DNA of 32,127 nt. Origin: Saccoglossus kowalevskii. Taxonomy: Eukaryota; Hemichordata; Enteropneusta; Harrimaniidae. The position numbers and the translations under genes were made by a program. The stretch spans positions 29,535 through 61,661 of the forward strand of contig NW_003138337.1 of NCBI RefSeq assembly GCF_000003605.2, given 5' to 3'. Position 1 is the first letter of the stretch; every line of letters starts with the position of its first letter. Under the pieces are notes generated by a model that worked only from the letters and a program-made list of their open reading frames with translations, was not told the origin of the DNA and ran no database searches. Below are positions 24,301-32,127 of this stretch, piece after piece.

Positions 24301-27300
24301 TCGTTGCCACATCAACTCTGATTTTCCTGAGGTCAAAAATACCGTCTGTATAAAATCATGCACAGCTCCATAGGGGAGTAAATGTATGTATACATCAAGT
24401 TCTTGAAACTGCAATTTGGATAATGCTCAGTATAAATTTACACCAGCCTAATAATAAAAAGGTACAAATCACCATAAGTGACCAATGTGTAATAATGTTT
24501 TGTTATTTTTCAATACAGGATCCACTGTTTGTAGATCTAATTGGCACTTGTCATGCAGAACAAATCAAGCCAGCGGTGTTACAGCCAAAACATCTCAGCA
24601 GATACAGAGTGCACATGGCTAGAGGACTGTCTCTTTTCCCACCAGATGTAAGATTCCATTATTTGTGCCACCCACTGTCATCAGCACAAAAATAGCCATT
24701 TATATGACAACAACAGTGCATGAAAATTCAGACCTCAGATTGCCTGTCATTGCACTGACAAGTATTTAATTTTGGTTGGTTGAGTGTGTATTGTTTCATA
24801 TACTAGTACTCCATTGTTTCTATGTTCACACACAACCCATCGCATGATGGCATTCATTTTTACAGCAATCAGCATTTAATTTTGTGTGTGGTACAAGGTC
24901 ACATGCAAGTCTCCCAACATTTGGCATCAAAGTGGCTGATTAGTTTGACCTCCCAGTCATCTATTATAAGAACTCCTCACGCTTGATAATAGTTACAGTT
25001 TTGATTAAAAACTGATGCAAAAGTTGTCACGCTGAAAACCAAAATAAATAACTTTCATTTATAGTTATTTATATAATTATAGTTAGCCTACATGCAATCA
25101 CATGTACAAAAACAGTTTTAGGAATACTTAGATTACACTAGATTCGTCTTGATTTGTTTTTACAGCAACTGAATGAGCTTCTCAGTGAAGGTAAACTTGC
25201 AGTGGATCCTGAAGGCTGTCTGATGAGTCAGCAAGCTGAAGCCATGGAGATGTACCTTCAGGAACCCAAACCAGTGCCACCCATGCATGAATATTTTGAT
25301 GACGGGCATTATTCAGACAAACCAGTAAGTTCTCTTTGATAGGTTATTGTACACCCATATGTTGATGATTAGGTTTGCTATATAATCAGGAATAAATGGA
25401 AAAAAATTTTTGAGCTTGCGATCTCATGAGCATCTGTACCTTGTTTTTATTTTGTAATCTTGTATTAATATATTATTGTGAATTTATTGGGACCATCTGC
25501 TATGTTGATTTATAATGACATCAACTCTTGTGTAGTCAAGTCAATGTAGAAGTACATGGTGATGACATGATCAAAGTCATTGAAAATGATTCCTACAACT
25601 GTAATAGTGAAATAATGTAACCAATTGTACCAGGGTTGTAGAATTTGCCAATGTTCATTCAAGAATGTACTGTGGTTTTATGCTGTATCCTGGTTGCATG
25701 CATGAGATCAAAATACTAAATCAAGTTCAAAAATGTACAATACGTCTTTAATTTAAGACTTGAGACAGTTTTACCCTGGTACAGATTAGATAAAGGATGA
25801 TCACTTTATCATTTTATGACAGTAATAATAGTAAATTCAGGGGTATATGCCATAATTGTCATATAATCGTGGTTTATCAAGGATAATCAAACATTTATTA
25901 TTACCAGTGTACATGACTTGAAGGTATTAACATCATTTCCCACCACTTGCAGTATACTGTACCACACGTCAGCTTGGACGTCGAAACAGTTGATTTTGGT
26001 CAGTGTACAAATATCCGTCTAATAGAGCCAAGGACCATACACGCCACCAACCATACCAAGGGTAAAGTGACTGTTGTATGGATGACAAATACAGAAAACG
26101 TATTTTCAGTGACTCCAGCTACTTGTGATATTCCACCATTGAAGACGTTTTCATTCCAAGTTGCTTTTAAGCCTGTAAGTATCATACTTATATTACATTA
26201 TTTCTATTACTGATTTCTGCTAAACTTGTTTATATATCATTCATGCTTATACCGGGTCATACAAATCTAACTGATTTGTGGCACACTAATAGAGCAAAAT
26301 ACAGGTACAGTTTGCTTTTCAATCTCTTAGTTGTGCATATCCCAAATCCTAATAAAACAAACTTTCAGAAGGTTTTAGTAATTACACATGTGCCCTGTCT
26401 GACAATTGGTTGTCTCATTTTCATTTCAGGGTGTACCAAACCAGTTTTTTGGAGCGGAATTAGAATGCTATGCCTTTTACAAGGTGAGTTGAGGACTTGT
26501 ATAACTTGTGATTTATGTATATAAAACATCATGAATAAAATTACTAAGGATCTGTTCATTATACTGTGCTTGTCTCCTACTGGTCATTGGAGAAATGGCA
26601 TCCAGCCTTCTTTGTCTATCTGGCATCTGAAAACAATAGAAAAAAGGGGAAGTAAAAAATCCTGTTTGATGACAGCGATCAAAACTGTATGTTAACAGAA
26701 TTCAAATCTAGGTGATAGCACTTTAATACCCGGTAGTAATTTTCATATTTGAATAAAACTAGGTCATTGATTGTGAATATAAACTTGTTTTGTGACTCAT
26801 CAAAAAAAATACAGCAAGGACTTATCGGCCTTGACTTTTAAAAATGACCCAGGCGCTAAAAATGTCTCTTCTGAACACATCAATTTGAGTGATTAGGAGA
26901 ACTATACTATTAAAATCTCCTTAAAATAGTATGGATTTGAAGAATGATAATCAGATCTATGTTTGGATGAGTGACAGGTGAGTGGCGGAATCACTCGCCT
27001 TAGCAAGTTAAAATCTGGTAGATTTAAGATTCAATTCTTGTCTGTTATTTTGTTTACATAAGCCCTGGCAATACACTCATAATATATGTATTTTTGTTCA
27101 CCCAGAGTATGAGAGACTATCGTCTTGTGCAAGATGAAACATTTTCTCCACCATGGTGTATGACATTGAACACTGTAGGACACACCTTCCAACCAGGAAA
27201 TGAGACATTTTTACCACGATTTACATTAGACTCCAAGAGCTTGGTGAGTTAGCATTCTTTAGCTTTTGTGTTATAGTTGAACTCTGTGATTATTTCTAAA

Positions 27301-30300
27301 TTACACTGGGGTCTTCTAATGAAATAAATGATGGTCTGAATTTGTACAATTTGTGAAAAATACATATTAAATATTCAATGATTTACTCGGCATGTGAATG
27401 TTGATGATTTGTTTCAGTTGAATTTCGTTAGCTAAAACTTTAGAATAATGTTCCAACATACTAAAATTTCACTTTTTGAGTCAGATTTAACTTTATTGAT
27501 GAGTTGAGATGGGATTTCCTCATCATTTCATTACATACTGCATCCTAAATAAACTCATTTCCATGTTCTTGATGTTTTCTCAGGCCATGCATTATAAAAA
27601 CATTATCATTCTTTTAATAAGATATTTTTTTTCTGTTTGTAGCTATTCCCTGCAGTATCACCAAATGAGACTATTTTCAAGACGCTACTACTGACTAACA
27701 ACGGTACAACACCAATACATTATGCATTTGAACCAGATCCATCAGGGTAAGCTATCTTGTTTCATATTCTTTTTTTTCCCTTCACAGTATTTGTAATCTT
27801 TTTTGCTTTCATGAAACACGACGCTTACAATGTAGTATTGGTAAAAACTGTTTAATTCAATCTTTGGCACAATGGGGGCATACCGGTTACTAGAACTCCA
27901 TTCTGTTAACTGAAATTCAACAACACCAAGGTGCCCCAACAAAGTTGGTACACATTGCAAAGATGAATAAATCTTTAAACACTTATACGTTATATGTTAA
28001 CTCTTATTAGTATAAATTTCCTCCACAGTATTCTTAATCTGTTTTGCTTTCTTCTACAGAACTTATTCAGTGAAACCCAGCAAGGGTCTCCTGCAAGATA
28101 AATACCAGATATTCGTAGTCAGAATGAACCCCAAAATAGCAAAGACACACAGACATATATTGAAAGTCAAACTAAACGATGCTGCTAAACATGTACACGG
28201 TGTTATGTTAGTGGGATCAGCTGAAACACCAGAATTGTTGCTGGAAAATGAGGTAAATAAACAGGTCTTAGAGAATATGTTTTTTTTTACAATTTTATGA
28301 TAAATGTATGAAATTATATTTATTTTTTGTGAAAAATCCTGTGTTTTTGAATAAATTGCAATGCAAGGGTTAACCCATAGAATGCTGTAATTGTTCAAAC
28401 AAAAATATCACTGCTACAGTTTGCATTTTTTGAATACTGTAAAGGGGGTAATTATTCACTGGGTTTTAATTTAGCTTATTTCGCTGACTGGAAAAATGCG
28501 CTAAATTAAAACACAGTGAATATGTAAAATTTAACATAGAACACATTATCTAAATGACGAAACCGTGAATTTAAAACCCACTGATTATGCCTGAAATGGT
28601 AAATCAGTGAAATTTAAACCCAGTGAAAATTAGTCATTTTACAGTGTTCTATATAATTTTTTTGTTATTTTTGAACCAGATTATTATAATTTCCTATTAG
28701 CTACTGGTTTTTATTCAAAACTTCTGAAAAAACATGCAAAAAAATGATGTAGGTTTATTTTCTGAAAGAGATAAAAGTTGATTTTGGTGATCAAAAGGTT
28801 AATAACCAAAGTACAAATTTTGTAAATTATGAAAAAAATTATAAAGTTTTCATGCGACACAGATTGTTGTCAAATTTACTCTTCTTTAAATTATTAAAAA
28901 CTGTTCTGATTTTTCTGGTAATTAGTAGCACTAATCAAATACAATGGACAAGTCTAATTGTCTTCTTTTTCCTCCCAGGCATGTTTATTCCTTAAACCAA
29001 CCTGTACTGGAACTTCTAGTCAACGGCCTTACAAAATAAGAAACATCTCAAGAACACCCCTGAATTTTGAATGGAAGATTCATGCCAGTGATAGACAGAT
29101 TATATCTGTGGAGCCATCTACTGGGTGTATCCTCCCAAATGAGGCACAGGTAATTCCATTCTATTATGGGGAGGGAGGGGTACATATTCATTTGTGGGTG
29201 TAGTACACAGATCGTATGGTTTTTTTCTAACTGTCTTTTGATGTGCTTTGGACCTAACACCATCTGAGGTCAGTTTTTGCAGTGATAATTGGTTACAAGA
29301 ATCCTCCACTTGTGCTCTTTAATTCTCTACTTTAAATCATAGCGTGATCTGTAAATGAGATATTTATTACTTGTCCTAGTGTACTGTGTGTTAACTTTCT
29401 GTGTTTGTATCCCTGACAGTCTCAAATGTGGACATTCACTCCACATGACCATGAGAAGTATGTGCTGAAACCCATCGTTGAAATTGTCCCGGATAAAATC
29501 ATGGGAAGTAAACATAAAAAGAAGAGTTGTACGCTGAGGATTGTGGGTGAAGGTTCTTCCGGTGATATTAGGGTGAGTATATTTATTTCCATGTAAGAAT
29601 GATGATATTCAACAATTTCATGACAGGAAATGCTAGCTCAACTTATTTCCATGAAGCTCAATATGCTACTTGATTCCAAAATTTGTTGGGGAATATTATT
29701 TCACAAAGTTCTAGTTGTATTTTTATTTTTATTTTTGTATGCAATAATTTTTTTCTACCAAAACATTGGTGTTACATTTAGTACATTTTTATGTATTATC
29801 TACTAATTTTTAACAAAAAAAAAATATATATATATAATTGCCTTATTACCTACTTGTTTGAAAAAATAATTTTGGAAAAGTTAGAAAAGTTCCCTCTATA
29901 AATACATTGTGCTTTTATGTCCTATTCACCATGAAGTATGTTGAGACTGAGATAGCCATTCATCTTTTCACAATGAAATGTTTACTCATGGGCAGAATAT
30001 TGTTTGAATGAATAGCATGACACTTGTCTTAATAGTAAGTGCCTCACCTGTATGCAATAAAAATAGATTTCCTTCACAGTTTCAGTCAGTTTTGTTTGGT
30101 CTTGAAATATTGGTAGCCCTCAAAGTTCAAACCCTGCTAAATATTCGATCTACTGGGTAATCATGTTTATTTCATGTTATATATACATACCCCGGTATAT
30201 CAATACTGTATTAGCTCTGTTAGTAAGTCATGAATGTACTCGCATACTTTATAGAGGTATTTCTATGGGCAAAATAAAGCACATGATTCCACATACAAGT

Positions 30301-31461
30301 AATGCAATTTTTGGTTTATATGCCCTTCTATTGGAGATGAGCTTCCAATAGAACCAATATTGAATATATTATAGTGTAACTTTGTACTGACACTGTATTA
30401 GTGTAAAGACAGTACACCGGTATTGAGTTTTCATACATACTTTTTACTATCACATTACAGGCTGAACAGATCAAGATCAATTACTGCAACGTAGTCGTTG
30501 GTAGTTCAGCTTCCAGGGAGATTATAGTTTACAACGACTATGATTGTGATCTTTATTATAAACTTGCAATTGAGCAAATCATTGATGGACCGTACCCTGA
30601 AAACCAAACTGCCTACGATCCAATAGGTAAGTGTGCAATTTGTTTGCGCAAAGCTGTTTTATGGTGATACTCATTAAAGATTCACTTGTCTCCAGTACAA
30701 TAGCATTATAGACATGCCCACTTATTGTCATGCAATGCATTAATTTCTCAGCTTTATCTGAATGTATAAAAATGTGAGCAGTGGTTTCAGCGAAAGTGAA
30801 CACACGCATACTTTATTGCTTTACTGTTTGACCCTAAAACCCAGGGGCTGTGCTCAGTTTTGTATTCTTGCTTACCTTCTCGAAAAAAAAGTGTGTAATA
30901 ATAGTATGGAAACACTTGAACTATTTCATTATGACTGTCCAGATTACTACAATGACTTAGCACCAACATAATTACAGTATACTTTGTTATGATAACACTA
31001 TTTAAGATTACATTTTACATTTAAGATTTTCAGCTTTTTCTGTTGTATGGGACTTACATTGAATGCCAGGCTCTACCCATATGTAATTGTGTGAACTGAA
31101 TAATATTATACATTATGGTATATTTTTACAACAATTTGTCACAATGTTAAAAATTATTTAGCAAATGACAAATTATTATTTTTACAGCCTTAGATCTTGA
31201 TCAGATGTCAGGCACGCTACCTGCCAGATCCAGGACTATCATCCTGGCGACCGTTAGACCGATTCGCCGAGTTAACTATTCATTCATTGTGTCGTACGAG
31301 TTACTGACACCCAAGGGTAATCAGAGTAACGCACCAGTGCAGCTATGTGAGTTGACTGCTACTGGTGTGTATCCTAGTTTAGCGGTGACCGATGCGAGAT
31401 GTTATGGTAGTGCTAACGGAATTAGTAAAGCTAGATTGTGGAACCTCTTTTCATTAGACAA
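18171..31461 (+). CDS. CFAP65: CFAP65 (CCDC108) orthologue, multi-exon, 3' end outside window
   Basis: Twenty exons join without a frame break into about 1,010 residues. The spliced product follows vertebrate CFAP65 throughout. Landmarks include [11 protein letters not shown] near residue 25, [12 protein letters not shown] near 424, [11 protein letters not shown] near 550 and [14 protein letters not shown] at the end. Known for the family: CFAP65 is a component of the ciliary central apparatus (C2a projection in algae), and loss causes sperm flagellar defects in mammals. The visible half is a series of ASH/MSP-type Ig-like segments with recurring P..G.L.P and F.P motifs and no enzyme motif. 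I chose the ATG at 18,171 because it opens the conserved part. No in-frame stop separates it from the acceptor at 18,145, so extra N-terminal residues could come from an upstream exon. Vertebrate proteins are about 1,900 residues, so half the gene lies to the right. All introns are GT-AG. Confidence 0.95.
18821..19139 (-). pseudogene. Decayed 3' end of a non-LTR retrotransposon (LINE)
   Basis: On the minus strand the frame opens just after a TAA (before 19,139) and encodes [18 protein letters not shown], the C..C..IGDE.HY...C motif found near the C-terminus of many LINE reverse-transcriptase proteins. After one internal stop (18,975-18,977) it continues [20 protein letters not shown] and ends near 18,891. 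A TAA/ATT-rich tail (18,821-18,835) follows. Only the last 80 or so codons remain, inside CFAP65 intron 2. The LINE family is uncertain. Confidence 0.75.
19428..19566 (+). CDS. CFAP65: CFAP65 exon 3
   Basis: The acceptor is TATTGTCAG and the donor TTTA|GTAAGT. The first base completes a serine codon. The exon encodes [19 protein letters not shown] and [14 protein letters not shown], the second half of the first ASH/MSP-like fold. The region is well conserved with vertebrate CFAP65. It ends in phase 0. Confidence 0.92.
20125..20255 (+). CDS. CFAP65: CFAP65 exon 4
   Basis: The acceptor is TGTGTTTAG and the donor ATCAG|GTAAGA. It encodes about residues 102-145 and includes [17 protein letters not shown], the linker between the first and second Ig-like segments. 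It ends in phase 2 and joins exon 5 through a split serine codon. Confidence 0.92.
20390..20589 (+). CDS. CFAP65: CFAP65 exon 5 (ASH/MSP-like segment)
   Basis: The acceptor is TTTTCAATAG and the donor ATCG|GTAAGT. It encodes [19 protein letters not shown] followed by [11 protein letters not shown]. This is the classic ASH/MSP pattern: an aromatic strand, then P.EG.L.P, then a basic strand ending F.P. It ends in phase 1. The 134-bp intron before it is among the shortest here. Confidence 0.93.
20786..20990. mobile_element. Old degenerate copy of the 208-bp element
   Basis: It opens CTGTATTATGCATTAATTAT then CACTGGGTTTTAATTTCG, and ends in TAAAAATTAATGGTTTTATA. Both ends follow the 28,437 copy, with many substitutions and small deletions. 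It is within CFAP65 intron 5. Confidence 0.7.
21050..21195 (+). CDS. CFAP65: CFAP65 exon 6
   Basis: The acceptor is TTTTTGCAG and the donor CACCT|GTAAGT. It encodes [13 protein letters not shown] and [19 protein letters not shown], then HNLSP. The FG.VAIG..(T/S)E block is the first strand of the next Ig-like unit and aligns with vertebrate CFAP65. It ends in phase 0. Confidence 0.92.
21255..21276. other. Perfect 9-bp stem, 4-base loop inverted repeat
   Basis: ACATCCTTT and AAAGGATGT flank AATC in CFAP65 intron 6. No function is evident. It could be a stem formed in the pre-mRNA or a repeat remnant. Confidence 0.5.
22008..22121 (+). CDS. CFAP65: CFAP65 exon 7
   Basis: The acceptor is TTACTGCAG and the donor ATACCG|GTAAGT. 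It is 38 whole codons. It encodes VNAPYTIEH and [19 protein letters not shown], matching the family pattern of APF.I... followed by F.C....G.VPP. It starts and ends in phase 0. Confidence 0.9.
22241..22349 (+). CDS. CFAP65: CFAP65 exon 8
   Basis: The acceptor is GGCTTATTCAG and the donor AAAG|GTAACT. It encodes [18 protein letters not shown] and a [10 protein letters not shown] close, the end of an MSP-like unit. It ends in phase 1. The intron after it carries the 94-bp tandem array. Confidence 0.9.
22431..23014. repeat. Intronic tandem array, exact 94-bp period, six copies
   Basis: AGTTGACTTTGG starts at 22,431, 22,525, 22,619, 22,713, 22,807, 22,901 and 22,995, always 94 bp apart. The units fill most of CFAP65 intron 8. 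Five of six carry the POU octamer ATGCAAAT followed by ACCTAATTAATATGCAC. Two unit types are distinguishable (GTATATAGAACTATTTT and GTATATTTAACTATTTT). Confidence 0.95.
23084..23199 (+). CDS. CFAP65: CFAP65 exon 9
   Basis: The acceptor is TTTTATTGCAG and the donor TATGAG|GTGAGT. It encodes [19 protein letters not shown] then [15 protein letters not shown]. This is a typical Ig-like start with a V.F..I..GE...RTL.I.N.S motif. It ends in phase 0 and lies directly after the 94-bp array. Confidence 0.92.
23737..23886 (+). CDS. CFAP65: CFAP65 exon 10
   Basis: The acceptor is CATTTCACAG and the donor AACCAG|GTAAGA. It is 50 whole codons. It encodes [18 protein letters not shown] and [20 protein letters not shown], the core of an Ig-like unit that continues into exon 11. 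Confidence 0.92.
24519..24647 (+). CDS. CFAP65: CFAP65 exon 11 (signature exon)
   Basis: The acceptor is TTCAATACAG and the donor CCAGAT|GTAAGA. It is 43 whole codons. It encodes [20 protein letters not shown] followed by [20 protein letters not shown]. This pair of blocks is highly conserved and specific to CFAP65, and it was the strongest single clue to the gene's identity. Confidence 0.95.
25166..25324 (+). CDS. CFAP65: CFAP65 exon 12
   Basis: The acceptor is TGTTTTTACAG and the donor AAACCA|GTAAGT. It is 53 whole codons. It encodes a less conserved, Glu/Met-rich linker ending in [16 protein letters not shown], which matches the PPM.E(F/Y)F.DG element of the family. Confidence 0.9.
25953..26174 (+). 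CDS. CFAP65: CFAP65 exon 13 (ASH/MSP-like segment)
   Basis: The acceptor is CACCACTTGCAG and the donor AAGCCT|GTAAGT. It is 74 whole codons and holds nearly a complete Ig-like unit. It encodes [24 protein letters not shown] and [20 protein letters not shown], closing on AFKP. Strongly conserved with vertebrates. Confidence 0.94.
26430..26483 (+). CDS. CFAP65: CFAP65 exon 14 (54-base short exon)
   Basis: The acceptor is CATTTCAG and the donor TACAAG|GTGAGT. It is only 18 codons, encoding [17 protein letters not shown], which aligns with the (Y)..ELEAFA.YK element of vertebrate CFAP65. It is phase 0 at both ends, so skipping it would keep the frame. Confidence 0.88.
27106..27243 (+). CDS. CFAP65: CFAP65 exon 15
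   Basis: The acceptor is TTGTTCACCCAG and the donor AGCTTG|GTGAGT. It is 46 whole codons. It encodes [19 protein letters not shown] followed by [12 protein letters not shown], matching the PSWCL.....GH.(Y/F) block of the family. Confidence 0.92.
27643..27746 (+). CDS. CFAP65: CFAP65 exon 16
   Basis: The acceptor is TTTCTGTTTGTAG and the donor TCAGG|GTAAGC. It encodes [20 protein letters not shown] then YAFEPDPSG, the start of a further Ig-like unit. It ends in phase 2 with a split glycine codon. Confidence 0.92.
28060..28252 (+). CDS. CFAP65: CFAP65 exon 17
   Basis: The acceptor is CTTCTACAG and the donor AATGAG|GTAAAT. It encodes [19 protein letters not shown], then a basic stretch and a [18 protein letters not shown] close. 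The donor is slightly weaker than its neighbours. The next intron contains a young 208-bp inverted-repeat element. Confidence 0.9.
28437..28644. mobile_element. 208-bp inverted-repeat element (MITE), reverse orientation
   Basis: The reverse complement matches 3,801-4,008 over the whole 208 bp with about half a dozen differences by eye. TA precedes it (28,435-28,436) and TG follows. It sits in CFAP65 intron 17. Equal length and high identity suggest recent mobilisation of the family. Confidence 0.88.
28770..28820. repeat. Diverged single copy of the 94-bp repeat in intron 17
   Basis: GATAAAAGTTGATTTTGG followed by TGATCAAAAGGTTAATAA matches the first 45 bases of the intron-8 repeat unit with a handful of changes. 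It lies 5.8 kb away in the same gene. The rest of the unit is not recognisable. Confidence 0.5.
28979..29149 (+). CDS. CFAP65: CFAP65 exon 18 (ASH/MSP-like segment)
   Basis: The acceptor is TTCCTCCCAG and the donor GCACAG|GTAATT. It is 57 whole codons. It encodes [19 protein letters not shown], then [10 protein letters not shown] and [15 protein letters not shown]. The phenylalanine strand followed by V.PS.G.I.PNE is a clear MSP-type signature. Confidence 0.94.
29420..29572 (+). CDS. CFAP65: CFAP65 exon 19
   Basis: The acceptor is ATCCCTGACAG and the donor ATTAGG|GTGAGT. It is 51 whole codons. It encodes [19 protein letters not shown], which completes the unit begun in exon 18, then a lysine-rich loop and [14 protein letters not shown]. 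Confidence 0.92.
29573..30460 (+). other. CFAP65 intron 19, possible DNA-element remnant
   Basis: The longest intron except for the repeat-filled ones. Between about 30,207 (CTGTATTAGCTCTG) and 30,415 (AAAGACAG) the ends weakly resemble the CTGTAAA elements, and GCCCTTCTATTGGAGATGAG inside recalls the 11,013 element. Otherwise featureless. Confidence 0.3.
30461..30626 (+). CDS. CFAP65: CFAP65 exon 20
   Basis: The acceptor is TCACATTACAG and the donor CCAATAG|GTAAGT. It encodes [20 protein letters not shown] then [12 protein letters not shown], matching the FG.VLVNS..SR...L.N.G.C.LYY.L element of the family. It ends in phase 1. Confidence 0.93.
31188..31461 (+). CDS. CFAP65: CFAP65 exon 21 (last exon in window)
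   Basis: The acceptor is TTTTTACAG and the donor GACAA|GTAAGT. At 274 bases it is the longest coding exon seen. It encodes [20 protein letters not shown], then [13 protein letters not shown], and ends inside [14 protein letters not shown], a motif shared with vertebrate CFAP65. It ends in phase 2. The next exon is beyond the window. Confidence 0.93.
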
Positions 31462-32030
31462 GTAAGTTTTATTGCCAGCCTCTCTCTGCTCCATGAATAC
31501 TGATAGCTTGTCTCTAGTGCCGGTGAAATTCTCTTCATCAACTTGTTTGAATTTGCTGCAAGCAACAACATTTTAAAGATACTGTTAAACTTAAAAACAA
31601 ATCAGGTAAAACAGGTAGTTGGGAAGATTATTTTGACTATACATAATCTATCCAGGGTTCTCCCCATGGCGTTATGGAACGGAACTGTTCAATTTTAACT
31701 AAAATTAAATTAAACAATAAAGCCAATTTAGCATAAGAATGAATATAATAGAGGTGGAAAACATATTCTGTTATTCAAATTAGCCAATAATCTAGTATCT
31801 AGCCATTCCTACTAGCTACATGTATTAACTAGGACGAAAGTGGTGACAAGGCTTTGCTAATTTACATAATTTTTTATGTACATAATTTACATAAATTTCA
31901 CAAAAGTCGCAGTGACTCAGTGTCTCTAGGGTATCAATGAAATGTTCACTGCTATGAAATTGAAGCGATTATACTAGTTTGTGTTGTGTTAATGTTATGT
32001 ATATTATCACATTGTAATTGTGTGCTTATT
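31462..32030 (+). other. CFAP65 intron 21 (start), no feature seen
   Basis: It begins at the GTAAGT donor of the last visible exon. AT-rich, with no open frame worth reporting before the hairpin element at 32,031. Confidence 0.6.
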
Positions 32031-32065
32031 AGTCCCCGTTCGGACGCAGTCCGAAAACGGGGACT
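32031..32065. repeat. Long hairpin (AGTCCCCG...CGGGGACT) starting a probable mobile element
   Basis: The left arm AGTCCCCGTTCGGAC (32,031-32,045) pairs with GTCCGAAAACGGGGACT (32,049-32,065), with two unpaired bases. It is GC-rich against an AT-rich background and is followed at once by a GTGCGTCC repeat. The element continues past the window edge. Confidence 0.7.
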
Positions 32066-32080
32066 TATGTTTTGCCCTGT

Positions 32081-32112
32081 GTGCGTCCGTGCGTCCGTGC
32101 GTCCGTGCGTCC
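32081..32112. repeat. Short tandem repeat (GTGCGTCC)4
   Basis: Four consecutive 8-bp units, GTGCGTCC. They directly follow the hairpin at 32,031-32,065 and are probably part of the same element, whose remainder lies outside the window. Confidence 0.9.
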
Positions 32113-32127
32113 GTGATCACCTGTATC

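Noticed and set aside
26243-26524. 93-codon plus-strand frame spanning CFAP65 exon 14
   Set aside because: It reads exon 14 in the wrong frame and crosses the acceptor at 26,429. The phase-0 reading matches CFAP65.

Overview
This is an AT-rich window from an animal nuclear genome, most likely a marine invertebrate. The evidence is long introns and intergenic stretches, GT-AG splicing, several tandem satellites, many short terminal-inverted-repeat elements and a decayed LINE. The phylum cannot be fixed from the sequence. There is no bacterial or organellar coding pattern, no CRISPR array, no operon and no convincing tRNA or rRNA gene.

The right half (about 17.2 kb to the end) holds the 5' half of one plus-strand gene, the orthologue of CFAP65 (CCDC108), a large protein of the motile-cilium and sperm-flagellum central apparatus. 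I could trace 20 coding exons (18,171-31,461). Every junction has canonical splice sites and compatible phase. The open product is about 1,010 residues, roughly half of the vertebrate length (about 1,900), and the gene runs off the right edge. The visible part is a chain of ASH/MSP-type Ig-like beta-sandwich segments. A CCAAT/YY1-type promoter candidate with a short upstream ORF lies near 17.27 kb. A near-consensus RFX X-box at 7,843-7,855 sits just upstream of a candidate alternative first exon whose splice phase matches the CFAP65 start exon.

The left half (1-17 kb) has no gene I can recognise. It holds a 195-bp tandem array (about 1.25-2.02 kb), a 137-bp tandem array (4.68-5.36 kb), several TA-flanked elements beginning CTGTAAA and ending TTTACAG, a hairpin-ended element (7.26 kb), an AT microsatellite (12.5 kb), and a CpG-containing stretch at 16.35-17.47 kb that may be promoter sequence.

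The introns are also full of repeats: a LINE 3' remnant in intron 2, an old 208-bp-family element in intron 5, an exact 94-bp-period array in intron 8, and a young 208-bp element in intron 17 that is nearly the reverse complement of one 24.6 kb upstream. I did not find a new multi-gene system. The points most worth testing are the X-box exon, the 94-bp octamer-bearing array and the hairpin-ended repeats.
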